Below, in pieces: positions 8,933 to 17,107 of a stretch of DNA of 27,140 nucleotides. Source of the stretch: an uncultured Bacilli bacterium (GTDB taxonomy: Bacteria; Bacillota_I; Bacilli_A; RF39; UBA660); contig CANRJE010000007.1 in assembly GCA_947630865.1 (NCBI GenBank), positions 1-27,140 of the forward strand. The letters run 5' to 3'. The notes under the pieces were generated by a model. That model was not told where the DNA came from and searched no databases. It saw only the letters and a program-made list of their open reading frames with translations. The first letter of the stretch is position 1. Each line of letters begins with the position of its first letter. A program made the translations under genes and the position numbers.

Positions 8933-9655
8933 TTATTCAATCTTTATCCCATTAACTATCTTATCAAAATTTAAAACTAATAACTCATTTACATACTTTT
9001 TATCTTTAACGATACTTAAAAGATTTTTATCAATTCTTTCTAAGTGATAATCATGATTAGATCGATGAATATCACTAGCTAAAATATGAATTTTATGAGC
9101 TTGTAATAATTTTTTTAAAGTTTTAGCTGCATTTCTTCCATATTTTCCATATAAACTTAAATAGTTGCCTTGTAAAAGAACACCAACTTCTAAAAATCTA
9201 TCAATTTTTTTAATATCTTTTTGAATATATGTATATCTTTCAGGATGTGCAAGTATTGGAATATATCCATGTCTTACAAGTTCAAACATTATATCAAGAG
9301 CATTGATAAGTTCATTTGTCATTGGAAGTTCTACTAAAATATACCTTGTATTATTAATTGTCATTATTTTTTTATCTCTAATAAGTGCTATTATATCTTT
9401 ATCAAGAAAAACTTCATTACCTAAATATAGTTTTATATTAATTTTTTCATCTTGTATTCTAGTTAATAACTTATTCATCAATGTCTTTTTCTTACGATTA
9501 TTAGCATTATACAAAGTATCCTTTATATAATGAGGGGTTAAAACTATTTCAGTTATCCCCTCTTTTTGAGCCTTTTTTAAAATTTCAATACTTTCATCAA
9601 GCGAACGTGCTCCATCATCTATTTCCATCAAAATATGCGAATGCAAATCTTTCAT
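8933..9655 (-). CDS. cpsB: CpsB/YwqE-type PHP-domain protein tyrosine phosphatase
   Basis: The 240-residue PHP phosphatase begins DLHSHIL (His5, His7), followed by DDGARS (Asp14), LTPHY (His42), GNEV (Glu81), LAHPERY (His137) and ASDIHRSNH (Asp195, His197), together the metal ligands of the manganese-dependent family. It dephosphorylates the C-terminal tyrosines of the partner kinase CpsD and so controls polymer export and chain length. The start codon overlaps the kinase stop as TAATG, with no strong ribosome binding site, so translation is probably coupled to the kinase gene. All visible catalytic residues are intact. Confidence 0.92.
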   Translation of the reverse strand: MKDLHSHILMEIDDGARSLDESIEILKKAQKEGITEIVLTPHYIKDTLYNANNRKKKTLMNKLLTRIQDEKINIKLYLGNEVFLDKDIIALIRDKKIMTINNTRYILVELPMTNELINALDIMFELVRHGYIPILAHPERYTYIQKDIKKIDRFLEVGVLLQGNYLSLYGKYGRNAAKTLKKLLQAHKIHILASDIHRSNHDYHLERIDKNLLSIVKDKKYVNELLVLNFDKIVNGIKIE

Positions 9656-10395
9656 TAAACATTTCCATAATAGCCATAATAAGATGCATGCTTTTCTCTA
9701 GACTTATTAACAATGACACCTGTAATTTGACTATTTGCTTTTTCAAACGCTTTTTTGACTGTAGCAAGAGCCTCAGTCTTTGTTTTATGACTGGAAATAA
9801 CAACAATGTTCGCATCACTTAATTTTGATAAAACTAAAGAATCTGATAAGCCAATTACTGGTGGGCAATCTAAAATAACAACATCATATATTTCTTTTAA
9901 AACCTGAAGCAACTCTTTATTTTTTGATGAACCTAAAAGTTCAATAGGATTAGGTGGAGTTGAACCATTAGGAATTAAATGTAAATTTTTAATGCCAGTT
10001 TTTAAAATATAATCTTTAAGTTCAAGTTTTAATGGATCTGATGAATATGATGAAGCATTAGTATAATTTAAAATTAGATTTGAATATCCTTTGGTAGCAT
10101 CTTTATTAACATTAAATATTTCATGTTGTCTTCCTTTTCTAAGATCACAATCAATTAATAAAACTTTTTTATTATTTTGAGCATAAGCTGCGGCTAAATT
10201 GGAAGATACAAGAGACTTTCCATCACCAGGTTCAGGTGAAGTTATTAAAATAACCTTTATCTCTTTATCAATTGCTGAAAATTGCAAATTAGTTCTGATT
10301 GTTTTTATAGCTTCCGAAAATTGTGATTTTGGATTATTATTAATTAATAAGCCGCCTTTTTTTGTTTTTTTAGAGTCTATATTAATATTAGCCAT
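9655..10395 (-). CDS. cpsD: CpsD/YwqD-type bacterial tyrosine autokinase
   Basis: This 246-residue BY-kinase has Walker A in SPEPGDGKS (53-61), Walker A' in VLLIDCDLRKG (78-88) and Walker B in VVILDCPPV (172-180). The C-terminal tyrosine cluster YYGYYGNV is the autophosphorylation tail. It is cytoplasmic and needs the membrane activator CpsC for activity. Walker A has Asp where most relatives have Glu (GEGKS), a conservative change. The start chosen is the ATG at 10395, in frame with MANINIDSKK and preceded by AGGTG. The frame overlaps the end of cpsC by 8 nt. Three residues can be added upstream but lack spacing for a ribosome binding site. Confidence 0.93.
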   Translation of the reverse strand: MANINIDSKKTKKGGLLINNNPKSQFSEAIKTIRTNLQFSAIDKEIKVILITSPEPGDGKSLVSSNLAAAYAQNNKKVLLIDCDLRKGRQHEIFNVNKDATKGYSNLILNYTNASSYSSDPLKLELKDYILKTGIKNLHLIPNGSTPPNPIELLGSSKNKELLQVLKEIYDVVILDCPPVIGLSDSLVLSKLSDANIVVISSHKTKTEALATVKKAFEKANSQITGVIVNKSREKHASYYGYYGNV

Positions 10396-11056
10396 TTGTA
10401 TCACCTACCTTAGGAATAACTCCTAATACTGTTAAATTAAATTTATCTTCAATAATGTCAACACTTTTAATAGTTGTATCAAGATAAAAAATTATAAATA
10501 TAATTACAATTCCAATTAATGCTCCACCCATGAAATACATTGAACTTGAAGTTTTAACATTATAAGGTGAACTTGGCAAATTAGCAGTATCAACAACTGA
10601 TAAATTTTCAACTTTATAAATTTTTTCAATTTCTTTAGAGAATACTGAAGCAACTTCATCTGCTATTCTTTTGGCCTTTTCAGGAGATTCATCACTAACA
10701 GAAATTCTAATTAATTGAGTGCCTGTTACTGTTGAGACTGTTACTCTTCCAGCAATAGCTTCTTCACTTATATTTAATCCTAAATTAGTAATTACTTGAG
10801 ATAAAACTCTTCTACTTTTAACTATTTCATTATAAGTTGCAACTAACCTATCATTTAAATTTAAATCATTCTGAGTAACTCCAGTATCCTCATTTTTATT
10901 AACCATTACAAGAGAAGTTTCACTTCGATATAATGGATTAGTAGTAGCCTTTAAATATATATTTCCAGCCAAAACACAAACAATTATTGAAATTACTACA
11001 ATATATATTTTAGATACAAAATAAGATAACAATTCTTTTAAATCTAATTCTTCCAT
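10388..11056 (-). CDS. cpsC: CpsC/YwqC-type chain-length determinant and kinase activator (Wzz family)
   Basis: This 222-residue membrane protein has two transmembrane helices (about 17-37 and 172-192) flanking an extracytoplasmic Wzz domain that opens with the usual YRSETSLVMV block. A short proline motif (LPSSPYNV, 160-167) precedes the second helix. The cytoplasmic C-terminus ending IIEDKFNLTVLGVIPKVGDTNG would activate the CpsD kinase. Length and layout match CpsC/CapA of Gram-positive capsule systems. It is the first gene of the polysaccharide operon, directly downstream of a good promoter, with AAAGGA before the ATG. Confidence 0.92.
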   Translation of the reverse strand: MEELDLKELLSYFVSKIYIVVISIIVCVLAGNIYLKATTNPLYRSETSLVMVNKNEDTGVTQNDLNLNDRLVATYNEIVKSRRVLSQVITNLGLNISEEAIAGRVTVSTVTGTQLIRISVSDESPEKAKRIADEVASVFSKEIEKIYKVENLSVVDTANLPSSPYNVKTSSSMYFMGGALIGIVIIFIIFYLDTTIKSVDIIEDKFNLTVLGVIPKVGDTNG

Positions 11057-11107
11057 TTTAAATCCTTTCTTTTGATATTTATTTTTTTTGCATAATAGCC
11101 AATAATA

Positions 11108-11135
11108 ATTGTATCATAAATAGAAAATTTATCAA
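11108..11135 (-). promoter_or_regulatory. Sigma-A promoter for the polysaccharide operon
   Basis: On the minus strand TTGATA (11130-11135) and TACAAT (11108-11113) are separated by 16 bases. The -10 is preceded by TG one base upstream, an extended -10. The site lies in the 92-base gap between ftsW and cpsC, about 50 bases before the cpsC start, and no terminator separates it from ftsW, so some read-through is possible. Confidence 0.65.
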
Positions 11136-11148
11136 GTTTTAATTAAGA

Positions 11149-12264
11149 TTATCTTTTATTTTCTTTTGTTTCAATATCAACTTTTAAAACTAAAGCAATA
11201 CTTGATATTAATGTTAATAAATAAGAACCTCCATACGATAAAAATGGCAAAGGTACACCTGTTAAAGGCATTAAACCTAAAAGACCTCCAAGATTAATAA
11301 TAATATGTAAAAGAATATACCAAAATACTCCATAGCAAATTAATCTTCCACATGAATCTTTACTTCGTTTAGCAATTAAGAAAATTCGCCACAAGACCAA
11401 AAACAATAAGATTAAAATTCCAATTGACACCAATAAACCTAATTCTTCTACAATAATCGCAAAGATAAAATCCGTATATGGCTCTGGTAAATATAAATAT
11501 TTTTGAGTACTATTACCAAGTCCTTTTCCAAATAATCCCCCATTATTAATAGCAATATATCCATTACAAACTTGATTTCCCGTTGAATAAATTCTTTCAC
11601 AAGGATTTAAAAAATTAAATCTTTCTAATTGTCTATCAAATAAAATTTTTACTCCATTATTCATTAAAAGTAAAAGTCCAAAAGCAACAATTACTATAAT
11701 TCCTATAACACTATTTCTTTTTATTTTTTTCTTAATTGGTAAAGCAAAAAACATAAGTATAACTATACTAAGATATAATATTGTTGTACCTAAATCTGGT
11801 TGCACTGCGATAAGTAAAGCTGTTCCAAATGCTAATATTAAAGGAAAAATAACTTTTTTTAAACTTTTACAATTTTCTTTATCACTATAGTATGATGCAA
11901 ACCAAAAAATTGTTATAAGCTTAGCAAATTCACTTGGTTGAATAGTAATAGGTCCAAAGTTAAACCAACTTCTAGCACTATTGGTAACTTTACCATAAAC
12001 AAGAACACCTGCTAATAATCCCATAACAATAAACATTAATATGGAACTTAAAACCTTATAACTTTTCGTATCAATCTTTAAAATGCAAAAAGAAAAGATT
12101 AAACTGCCAATCAAAAAGATAAATTGCCTTATGAAAAAGTTATAGGGACTTTTAGAATATTGCATGTAACTTGTGACGTTACTTGCTGAAAATATCATAA
12201 CAAGGCCTATAACTGATAATATAAGAACACATATAACTAGGCATTTATCAAGTTTTTTTAGCAT
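11149..12264 (-). CDS. ftsW: FtsW/RodA/SpoVE-family peptidoglycan glycosyltransferase, FtsW-like
   Basis: The 371-residue SEDS protein has about ten membrane helices and polymerises lipid II into glycan strands together with a class B penicillin-binding protein. Diagnostic motifs are ITIQPSEFAK (106-115), VQPDLGT (154-160), KYLYLPEPYTDFIFA (255-269) with the catalytic Asp265, and LTGVPLPFLSYGGS (334-347), which favours FtsW/SpoVE over RodA. The large outer loop has an unusual cysteine pair (Cys222 and Cys233). I chose the ATG at 12264 because AAGGA is then nine bases away; an ATG three codons earlier sits directly on that ribosome binding site. It follows the cadherin-like gene by 18 nt and is probably co-transcribed with it. 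Confidence 0.9.
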   Translation of the reverse strand: MLKKLDKCLVICVLILSVIGLVMIFSASNVTSYMQYSKSPYNFFIRQFIFLIGSLIFSFCILKIDTKSYKVLSSILMFIVMGLLAGVLVYGKVTNSARSWFNFGPITIQPSEFAKLITIFWFASYYSDKENCKSLKKVIFPLILAFGTALLIAVQPDLGTTILYLSIVILMFFALPIKKKIKRNSVIGIIVIVAFGLLLLMNNGVKILFDRQLERFNFLNPCERIYSTGNQVCNGYIAINNGGLFGKGLGNSTQKYLYLPEPYTDFIFAIIVEELGLLVSIGILILLFLVLWRIFLIAKRSKDSCGRLICYGVFWYILLHIIINLGGLLGLMPLTGVPLPFLSYGGSYLLTLISSIALVLKVDIETKENKR

Positions 12265-12282
12265 ATAAATCATTCCTTATTT

Positions 12283-13722
12283 TTATATAATATCGTCTAT
12301 ATCATCTGATGCAATGCTTATTACATCACTAGAACTTGGAGTATCTGCTTCTACCCCAACACTTTCAACTGGAACATTTAAATTTGCTCCTATTTTTTCC
12401 ATATTAGGATTTTCTTCTACATTAACTGTAACTTTATCTTTTTCCTTTTTATCTTTTTTATCTTTAGTTTTTGGGTCTTTCTTTTTCTTATTTCGAATAA
12501 CAAAGAATACGACAGCACCTATTAATAATAAAATAACAATACTTATTATAATAATCAACAATAAATGACTTTTCTCTTCTTTTTTTTCTTCTTTTATAAT
12601 ATTAATTCGATATGTTTTATTAACTTCATCATTATAACTAACTTTAATCTTGATAATTGTTCCATTTTCAAGGTTCATATTACCTTCAATTTCATATTTA
12701 GCATCAAGATTAGCCGTTTTAGGAGTAATATCTAAGAAGTTAACATCATTTTCAATCGTTAAGTTATATTCATATTTATCAGGTTTAAAATCTAAATCAT
12801 ATCCAGCTATTGTTAAAGATTCAAGATTAGCTACTGTATCATCTTCTCTTTCCAAACGATTAACTTTAACTACATACGTTTTTGTATTACCATCATTTTC
12901 AACTTTAATAGTAATTGTATTATTACCAAATTCTAATTTTTTAGGATTAGTAATAGTAACTTTAGCATCAGAATCAACAGCAACAGCTTCTACTTCTAAA
13001 GCTTCAACACTTTTTAAAACTGTAACTTCATATTCATAAACTGTACTTACAAAATCAATACTAGCACCTTTTATAGTAATACTTTTTAAACTAGCATCTT
13101 TTTCTTCACGTTTCGTAACTTTAATTGTATAAGTTGTATAGTCACCAGACTCAGATTTAATCTTAATTTTTACTTCCTTAGAATCTTCTAAAAAATCATA
13201 GCTAATTTTATTTTTAGTTGCTCCTTCAATTGTTGCTTTAGCATTATTAGGAATTGCTTCTATATCTAATTTTGTACTTGCATGACTAACAGTTGCTTCA
13301 TATTTTAAAATGTTTTCTTTTAAATTTACTGTTTCTCCATTTATAGTCAATTTTTTTAAACTACCATCGGTTGATTTAGAAGTTTTTGTAATATTAAAAT
13401 TATAGGTTTTCTTAGTTTCACCATTTGTTACCGTTGCTGTAAAAATATTTTCTCCTTCTTTAACTGTTTCATCTATACTTTCTGGAGTAACATTAGCACT
13501 TTCATCATTTTTTTCATAAGTTATTTTGACACTATTAACGTTATTGTTTTCTATTTTATAAAGACAATTATATTCATCAATACTAGATTCCTTTACTGTA
13601 CAAACAACATTCTCACCATTTACTTTAATATTTTTTAAAGTTGCATCACCTGGCTCTGCCTTTACATTAAAAGTAATACAAAATAAAACTAAAATCAACC
13701 AACCCTTTACTAACTTTTTCAT
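12283..13722 (-). CDS. Membrane-anchored surface protein with four cadherin-like beta-sandwich domains
   Basis: The 479-residue protein starts with a signal peptide (about 1-22). Four domains of 80-90 residues follow, at about 25-113, 118-204, 208-290 and 296-377. Each starts like (D)xxLKxLxIxG and ends in TYxIxVxK, the pattern of the bacterial cadherin-like beta-sandwich domain (PF12733 type). A membrane helix (386-409), a lysine-rich stop-transfer segment and a cytoplasmic tail ending in an acidic SSDVISIASDDIDDII complete it. The domain family is linked to surface adhesion and carbohydrate binding, but no ligand is predictable. Domain 1 has two cysteines (Cys41, Cys53). The start at 13722 is set by GAGGTG; a GTG two codons earlier is part of that site. 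It sits between the T4SS and ftsW/capsule genes under its own promoter. Confidence 0.85.
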   Translation of the reverse strand: MKKLVKGWLILVLFCITFNVKAEPGDATLKNIKVNGENVVCTVKESSIDEYNCLYKIENNNVNSVKITYEKNDESANVTPESIDETVKEGENIFTATVTNGETKKTYNFNITKTSKSTDGSLKKLTINGETVNLKENILKYEATVSHASTKLDIEAIPNNAKATIEGATKNKISYDFLEDSKEVKIKIKSESGDYTTYTIKVTKREEKDASLKSITIKGASIDFVSTVYEYEVTVLKSVEALEVEAVAVDSDAKVTITNPKKLEFGNNTITIKVENDGNTKTYVVKVNRLEREDDTVANLESLTIAGYDLDFKPDKYEYNLTIENDVNFLDITPKTANLDAKYEIEGNMNLENGTIIKIKVSYNDEVNKTYRINIIKEEKKEEKSHLLLIIIISIVILLLIGAVVFFVIRNKKKKDPKTKDKKDKKEKDKVTVNVEENPNMEKIGANLNVPVESVGVEADTPSSSDVISIASDDIDDII

Positions 13723-13725
13723 AAG

Positions 13726-13731
13726 CACCTC
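13726..13731 (-). promoter_or_regulatory. Ribosome binding site fixing the start of the cadherin-like gene
   Basis: GAGGTG on the minus strand is followed by CTT and ATG at 13722. The GTG in this motif would give two extra residues if used as a start, but it is more likely the ribosome binding site itself. Confidence 0.65.
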
Positions 13732-13745
13732 TATATTCTGTATTC

Positions 13746-13774
13746 ATTATAGCAAAAAAAAAGACTATTTTCAA
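13746..13774 (-). promoter_or_regulatory. Consensus sigma-A promoter for the cadherin-like/ftsW unit
   Basis: On the minus strand TTGAAA (13769-13774) and TATAAT (13746-13751) are spaced by exactly 17 bases, the spacer containing nine T residues. It lies about 25 bases upstream of the cadherin-like start and just after the end of the coupling-protein gene. The long T run in the spacer could make promoter strength sensitive to slippage in its length. Confidence 0.8.
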
Positions 13775-13800
13775 GACGAGAATTAAAAGAAAGAGAATAA

Positions 13801-16356
13801 TTAATCGAAGAAGTCATCAAAAAATTCATCATCACTTACTTCTTTATATTTATTCTCTTCTTTAACTTCCATATTTGGTTGAACATTTTCAGAAATGCTC
13901 TCTTTACTTTTCTCTTTAATTTTATCAATTAGTTCATCAATATTTTTTGGATTAGCATTTTCTTCTTGAATATTATCAGTTGGACTCGAAAATTTAAAAT
14001 CATCATCAGAAAAACTACCAATAAAATCTTTGAAAGTAGTTGGTTCTTCTTTCTTAGTATCAGTATTAGAAACTTCGTTAAAATTATTATCAACTACTGT
14101 ATTTCCATTAAATGAATTTGGTGCTGCCCTATTAATTATATTATTATTATTTAGACTGCTATTTGAATTAGAAATCATATTATTATTCATACTATTAAAT
14201 TGATTATTAAAATCATTAAAATTTGGTTTTGAATCAACAAAATTATTTGAAATGTTTTCTACTCTATTCAAGTTAGTATTTTGATTAGATTCTTTATTAC
14301 TATAGAAATTATCATTTATATCATTTGGTTTATTAATTTCTGTTTCTTTTTGAGCAGCTTTTTCTTCTTCTTCCAAACGTTTTTCTTCAGCTTCAATCTC
14401 AGCAATTTTAGCATCTAAATTCTTCAAAATCTTATCAACATCAATCTTGGAACTGTCACTATTAGATGTATTATCGGAAATTGTGTTTTTAGGTTTATCA
14501 TCAAATAATCCTGGAAAAGGAGGTTTATAAAATGGGTCACTAGAACCAAATGGAGTTGATGGAAATCCGCCTCCAAATCCACCTCCACTTGGAAATGCCC
14601 CAGGGAATCCACTTCCAAATGGACTACCTGCTGCTTTTTTCTTTTCTTTTACATATTCACGAACATCAAAGACTTTAACTTCTTTTCTTTCTCGTGGAGC
14701 AATATTAGCAACAGAAGCCATTTTACAAGGTCTTCCCCAATTCATTTTATAATCAGGTGTTAATTTAGTTTTAAAAGGTGCCATTCTTAAACGTCTAATA
14801 ATAACTTCATTCATTTTTAACTTTTGAAGATCACTTATCGTTATTAAAGGTCTAGTTTCTTCTTTTTCTTTTTCATCTTTTCCTGTTTTAACCTTAATTT
14901 CCCCACACATTTTACTAATTTCTTCAAGGGCTCTTAACTCTGTTGAAATTAAATATATCATATTGCCACAGTTACCTTTTATTGTCTCAGCATTTTGTTC
15001 ACCATATACTTCATTTAATTGAGCAAAATTTTGAATAATCATTGTAAAACGCATTTGTCTACTTCTAGCTGCCGTTATCATTGTTGTTACATCTTTTAAA
15101 GGTGGCATGTTAGCAAACTCATCTAGTAAAAAGTTAGTTCTAATTGGCAACTTCCCACCATTACTTTGAGCAACATCGATTAAAGTTTCATAAACTTGTT
15201 TAATTAAAATCGTAACTAAGGAGTGATAAGTTTTCTTTTCATCTTGTATTACAACAAAAACAGCTGTTTTTTGTTTTCCTATATCTTCGATTGAAAAATC
15301 ACTATAAGATAACATTTCAGATAAATTAACTCGAGATGCAAATAATTTAATCTTTTGCTTAAAAACCGCCAAGATACTCATCTTTGTATCATTAGGAGCA
15401 AGAATTGTACTTGATGCATTTATATAAGCAGGTCCATTAGGATCTTTTCCATTAAAATATTCTTTAATGTATGTACTCCCACCTATTTTTTCTTCTCCAA
15501 CAGTTGTCATTAAACTAATACTATTAAGATTAATTTGATCTTCTGTTGCATCTTCAAATAAACTTAAAGTTAAACCTGAAAAATAATCAGCTGATGTTTT
15601 TTCCCAGAAAGGGTCAGCATTTTTATTTGATTCATCATACAAAATATTTAAAGCTAAATCATCAAGCAACTCAATTGCCTTATCTTGATTACCATTTTTC
15701 CATAATTTATAAGGAAGAGTTAAAGGATTCCAAGCATTACCACGCCCAGGATCTCTAAAATTTAAAAGAATTATTTTATAACCCTTAGATCTTAACATAT
15801 TGCTTTTCTTTTCATAAAGTTCACCTTTAGGGTCTGTAATAATCATTGATTCCCCATGTTTTGATAAAAGTTCTATCATTGGATAAATAATTGCTGTTGT
15901 TTTACCACTACCAGTAGATCCAATTACTAAATTATGATATTCACTATCATCAACATATATTTTTTTACCGTCGTTAATTAAAGCAATACCAGCATAATCT
16001 GATTTTGATGCTAAAGGGTCAACTAATTTTAATTGTTTTTTCATATCTTTAGCATCACACCATTTTGAGAAACCATCTGTTTTCTTTTCAGTTGTAAAAC
16101 CTAAACCTTTATCAAATTCAAAGAAATAACTTTTACAACTTAAAAGAAGAGCAACTAATGCAATAATATAAAAAACTATAGTTGACATAATTAAATCTCC
16201 ACTAAAAGCTGGAAAAGGATTTAACCATGTAAGTTCTCCTGTTGATGTTAAACTAGATAAATTTGCAACTGCAATAGCTACAACATAAAGAAGAATAACA
16301 CAAACTATTAAGAATTTTTTCATATCATCAGCATCAAAGCGTAATTTTAAATTCAT
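13801..16356 (-). CDS. virD4: VirD4/TraG-type type IV coupling ATPase with long low-complexity tail
   Basis: The 851-residue coupling protein selects substrates and feeds them to the type IV channel. Two N-terminal membrane helices lie at about 13-33 and 53-75. The FtsK/HerA-like ATPase has Walker A GSTGSGKTT (146-154), ITDPKGEL (173-180), Walker B FLLDEFANMPP (409-419), and ITAARSRQMRFTMIIQNFAQL (427-447), which carries the conserved Gln of the family. After the ATPase (about 575 on) comes a Gly/Pro/Phe-rich stretch, a Glu/Lys-rich coiled coil (636-670), an Asn/Ser-rich region and an acidic end DDEFFDDFFD. Typical VirD4 proteins end near residue 600, so about 270 residues are extra. AGGAG lies eight bases before the ATG. 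It is the last gene of the T4SS operon. Confidence 0.93.
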   Translation of the reverse strand: MNLKLRFDADDMKKFLIVCVILLYVVAIAVANLSSLTSTGELTWLNPFPAFSGDLIMSTIVFYIIALVALLLSCKSYFFEFDKGLGFTTEKKTDGFSKWCDAKDMKKQLKLVDPLASKSDYAGIALINDGKKIYVDDSEYHNLVIGSTGSGKTTAIIYPMIELLSKHGESMIITDPKGELYEKKSNMLRSKGYKIILLNFRDPGRGNAWNPLTLPYKLWKNGNQDKAIELLDDLALNILYDESNKNADPFWEKTSADYFSGLTLSLFEDATEDQINLNSISLMTTVGEEKIGGSTYIKEYFNGKDPNGPAYINASSTILAPNDTKMSILAVFKQKIKLFASRVNLSEMLSYSDFSIEDIGKQKTAVFVVIQDEKKTYHSLVTILIKQVYETLIDVAQSNGGKLPIRTNFLLDEFANMPPLKDVTTMITAARSRQMRFTMIIQNFAQLNEVYGEQNAETIKGNCGNMIYLISTELRALEEISKMCGEIKVKTGKDEKEKEETRPLITISDLQKLKMNEVIIRRLRMAPFKTKLTPDYKMNWGRPCKMASVANIAPRERKEVKVFDVREYVKEKKKAAGSPFGSGFPGAFPSGGGFGGGFPSTPFGSSDPFYKPPFPGLFDDKPKNTISDNTSNSDSSKIDVDKILKNLDAKIAEIEAEEKRLEEEEKAAQKETEINKPNDINDNFYSNKESNQNTNLNRVENISNNFVDSKPNFNDFNNQFNSMNNNMISNSNSSLNNNNIINRAAPNSFNGNTVVDNNFNEVSNTDTKKEEPTTFKDFIGSFSDDDFKFSSPTDNIQEENANPKNIDELIDKIKEKSKESISENVQPNMEVKEENKYKEVSDDEFFDDFFD

Positions 16357-16367
16357 TTTAGCATCTC

Positions 16368-17063
16368 CTATCCTTCAATCCTATTATTTAATTCACTTTT
16401 CTTTTTCAAGTTCATAACAATAGCCAAAATAATAATTACTAATAAAATCAATATTCCAACTGAAATATATATATATAAATTATACACGTAAGTTTTATTT
16501 TTATCAAATGTTAAATTTATTTCCTTATCAAGCGTTTCAAGAGGAATTTCCCAAGTATAGGTATTAGAACTTTCATCATAAGAATCAGCATTACTATCAG
16601 TTACTACATAAGGAACTTTTATATTTAAAGCAAATTTTTCAATTTCATATTGATCAGGAATTTGATCGTATTTTATAAAGCCACTTGCTTTAAGAGTTAT
16701 CAAATTATCTTTTTCTATCGTTTCAAAATTAGTAAAATACTGGTCTTTAAAAATTGTTTTATCTGTAAAATCTTTAACTGTTGAATAATTTTTTGTAGCA
16801 ACAACAACGGGATAATTATTTTCTTTAATAGTTTTATAAGCATATCCATTACTTATTAAAGTTTCTTTTCGATTTAATGAATTTAACATATCATTGACAA
16901 CAGTTGTAGGTGAATTTTTTCCATAAATAGCAAAGAAATCAGGAGTTCCTGTCATTTTAACTTCTTCTATTACACTTAAATCCTTATTGATTGTAATATT
17001 GCTAGTAACATTACAGCCAGTTACCAAAAACAAAAGACATAATATAATAACTATTTTTTTCAT
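16368..17063 (-). CDS. Lipoprotein with C-terminal membrane segment, T4SS-associated
   Basis: The 231-residue protein begins with a lipoprotein signal peptide ending in the lipobox LVTGC (Cys17 lipidated). A beta-rich extracytoplasmic domain follows, starting NVTSNITINKDLSVIEEVKM, which is reminiscent of LppM-like or DUF3153-type domains. A membrane helix lies at about 187-212, with a short basic cytoplasmic tail (NLKKKSELNNRIEG). Double anchoring by lipid and helix is the notable feature. It lies between the wall enzyme and the coupling protein in the T4SS operon and may be a surface-exposed part of the machine or a stabiliser; that role is inferred from position. RBS: AAAGGTG before ATG. 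Confidence 0.75.
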   Translation of the reverse strand: MKKIVIILCLLFLVTGCNVTSNITINKDLSVIEEVKMTGTPDFFAIYGKNSPTTVVNDMLNSLNRKETLISNGYAYKTIKENNYPVVVATKNYSTVKDFTDKTIFKDQYFTNFETIEKDNLITLKASGFIKYDQIPDQYEIEKFALNIKVPYVVTDSNADSYDESSNTYTWEIPLETLDKEINLTFDKNKTYVYNLYIYISVGILILLVIIILAIVMNLKKKSELNNRIEG

Positions 17064-17107
17064 ATTTTCACCTTTCTTTTATTTTTTAATAACAATCTTT
17101 TTCTAAA

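Noticed and set aside
12650..13039. Plus-strand open frame of 129 codons
   Set aside because: It lies opposite the cadherin-like repeat gene, has no ribosome binding site or recognisable domain, and its composition is that of an antisense shadow.
13775..13800. Terminator for the T4SS operon after the coupling gene
   Set aside because: A T run is present, but the sequence before it contains direct repeats of GTCTT rather than a stem, so no intrinsic hairpin can be drawn.
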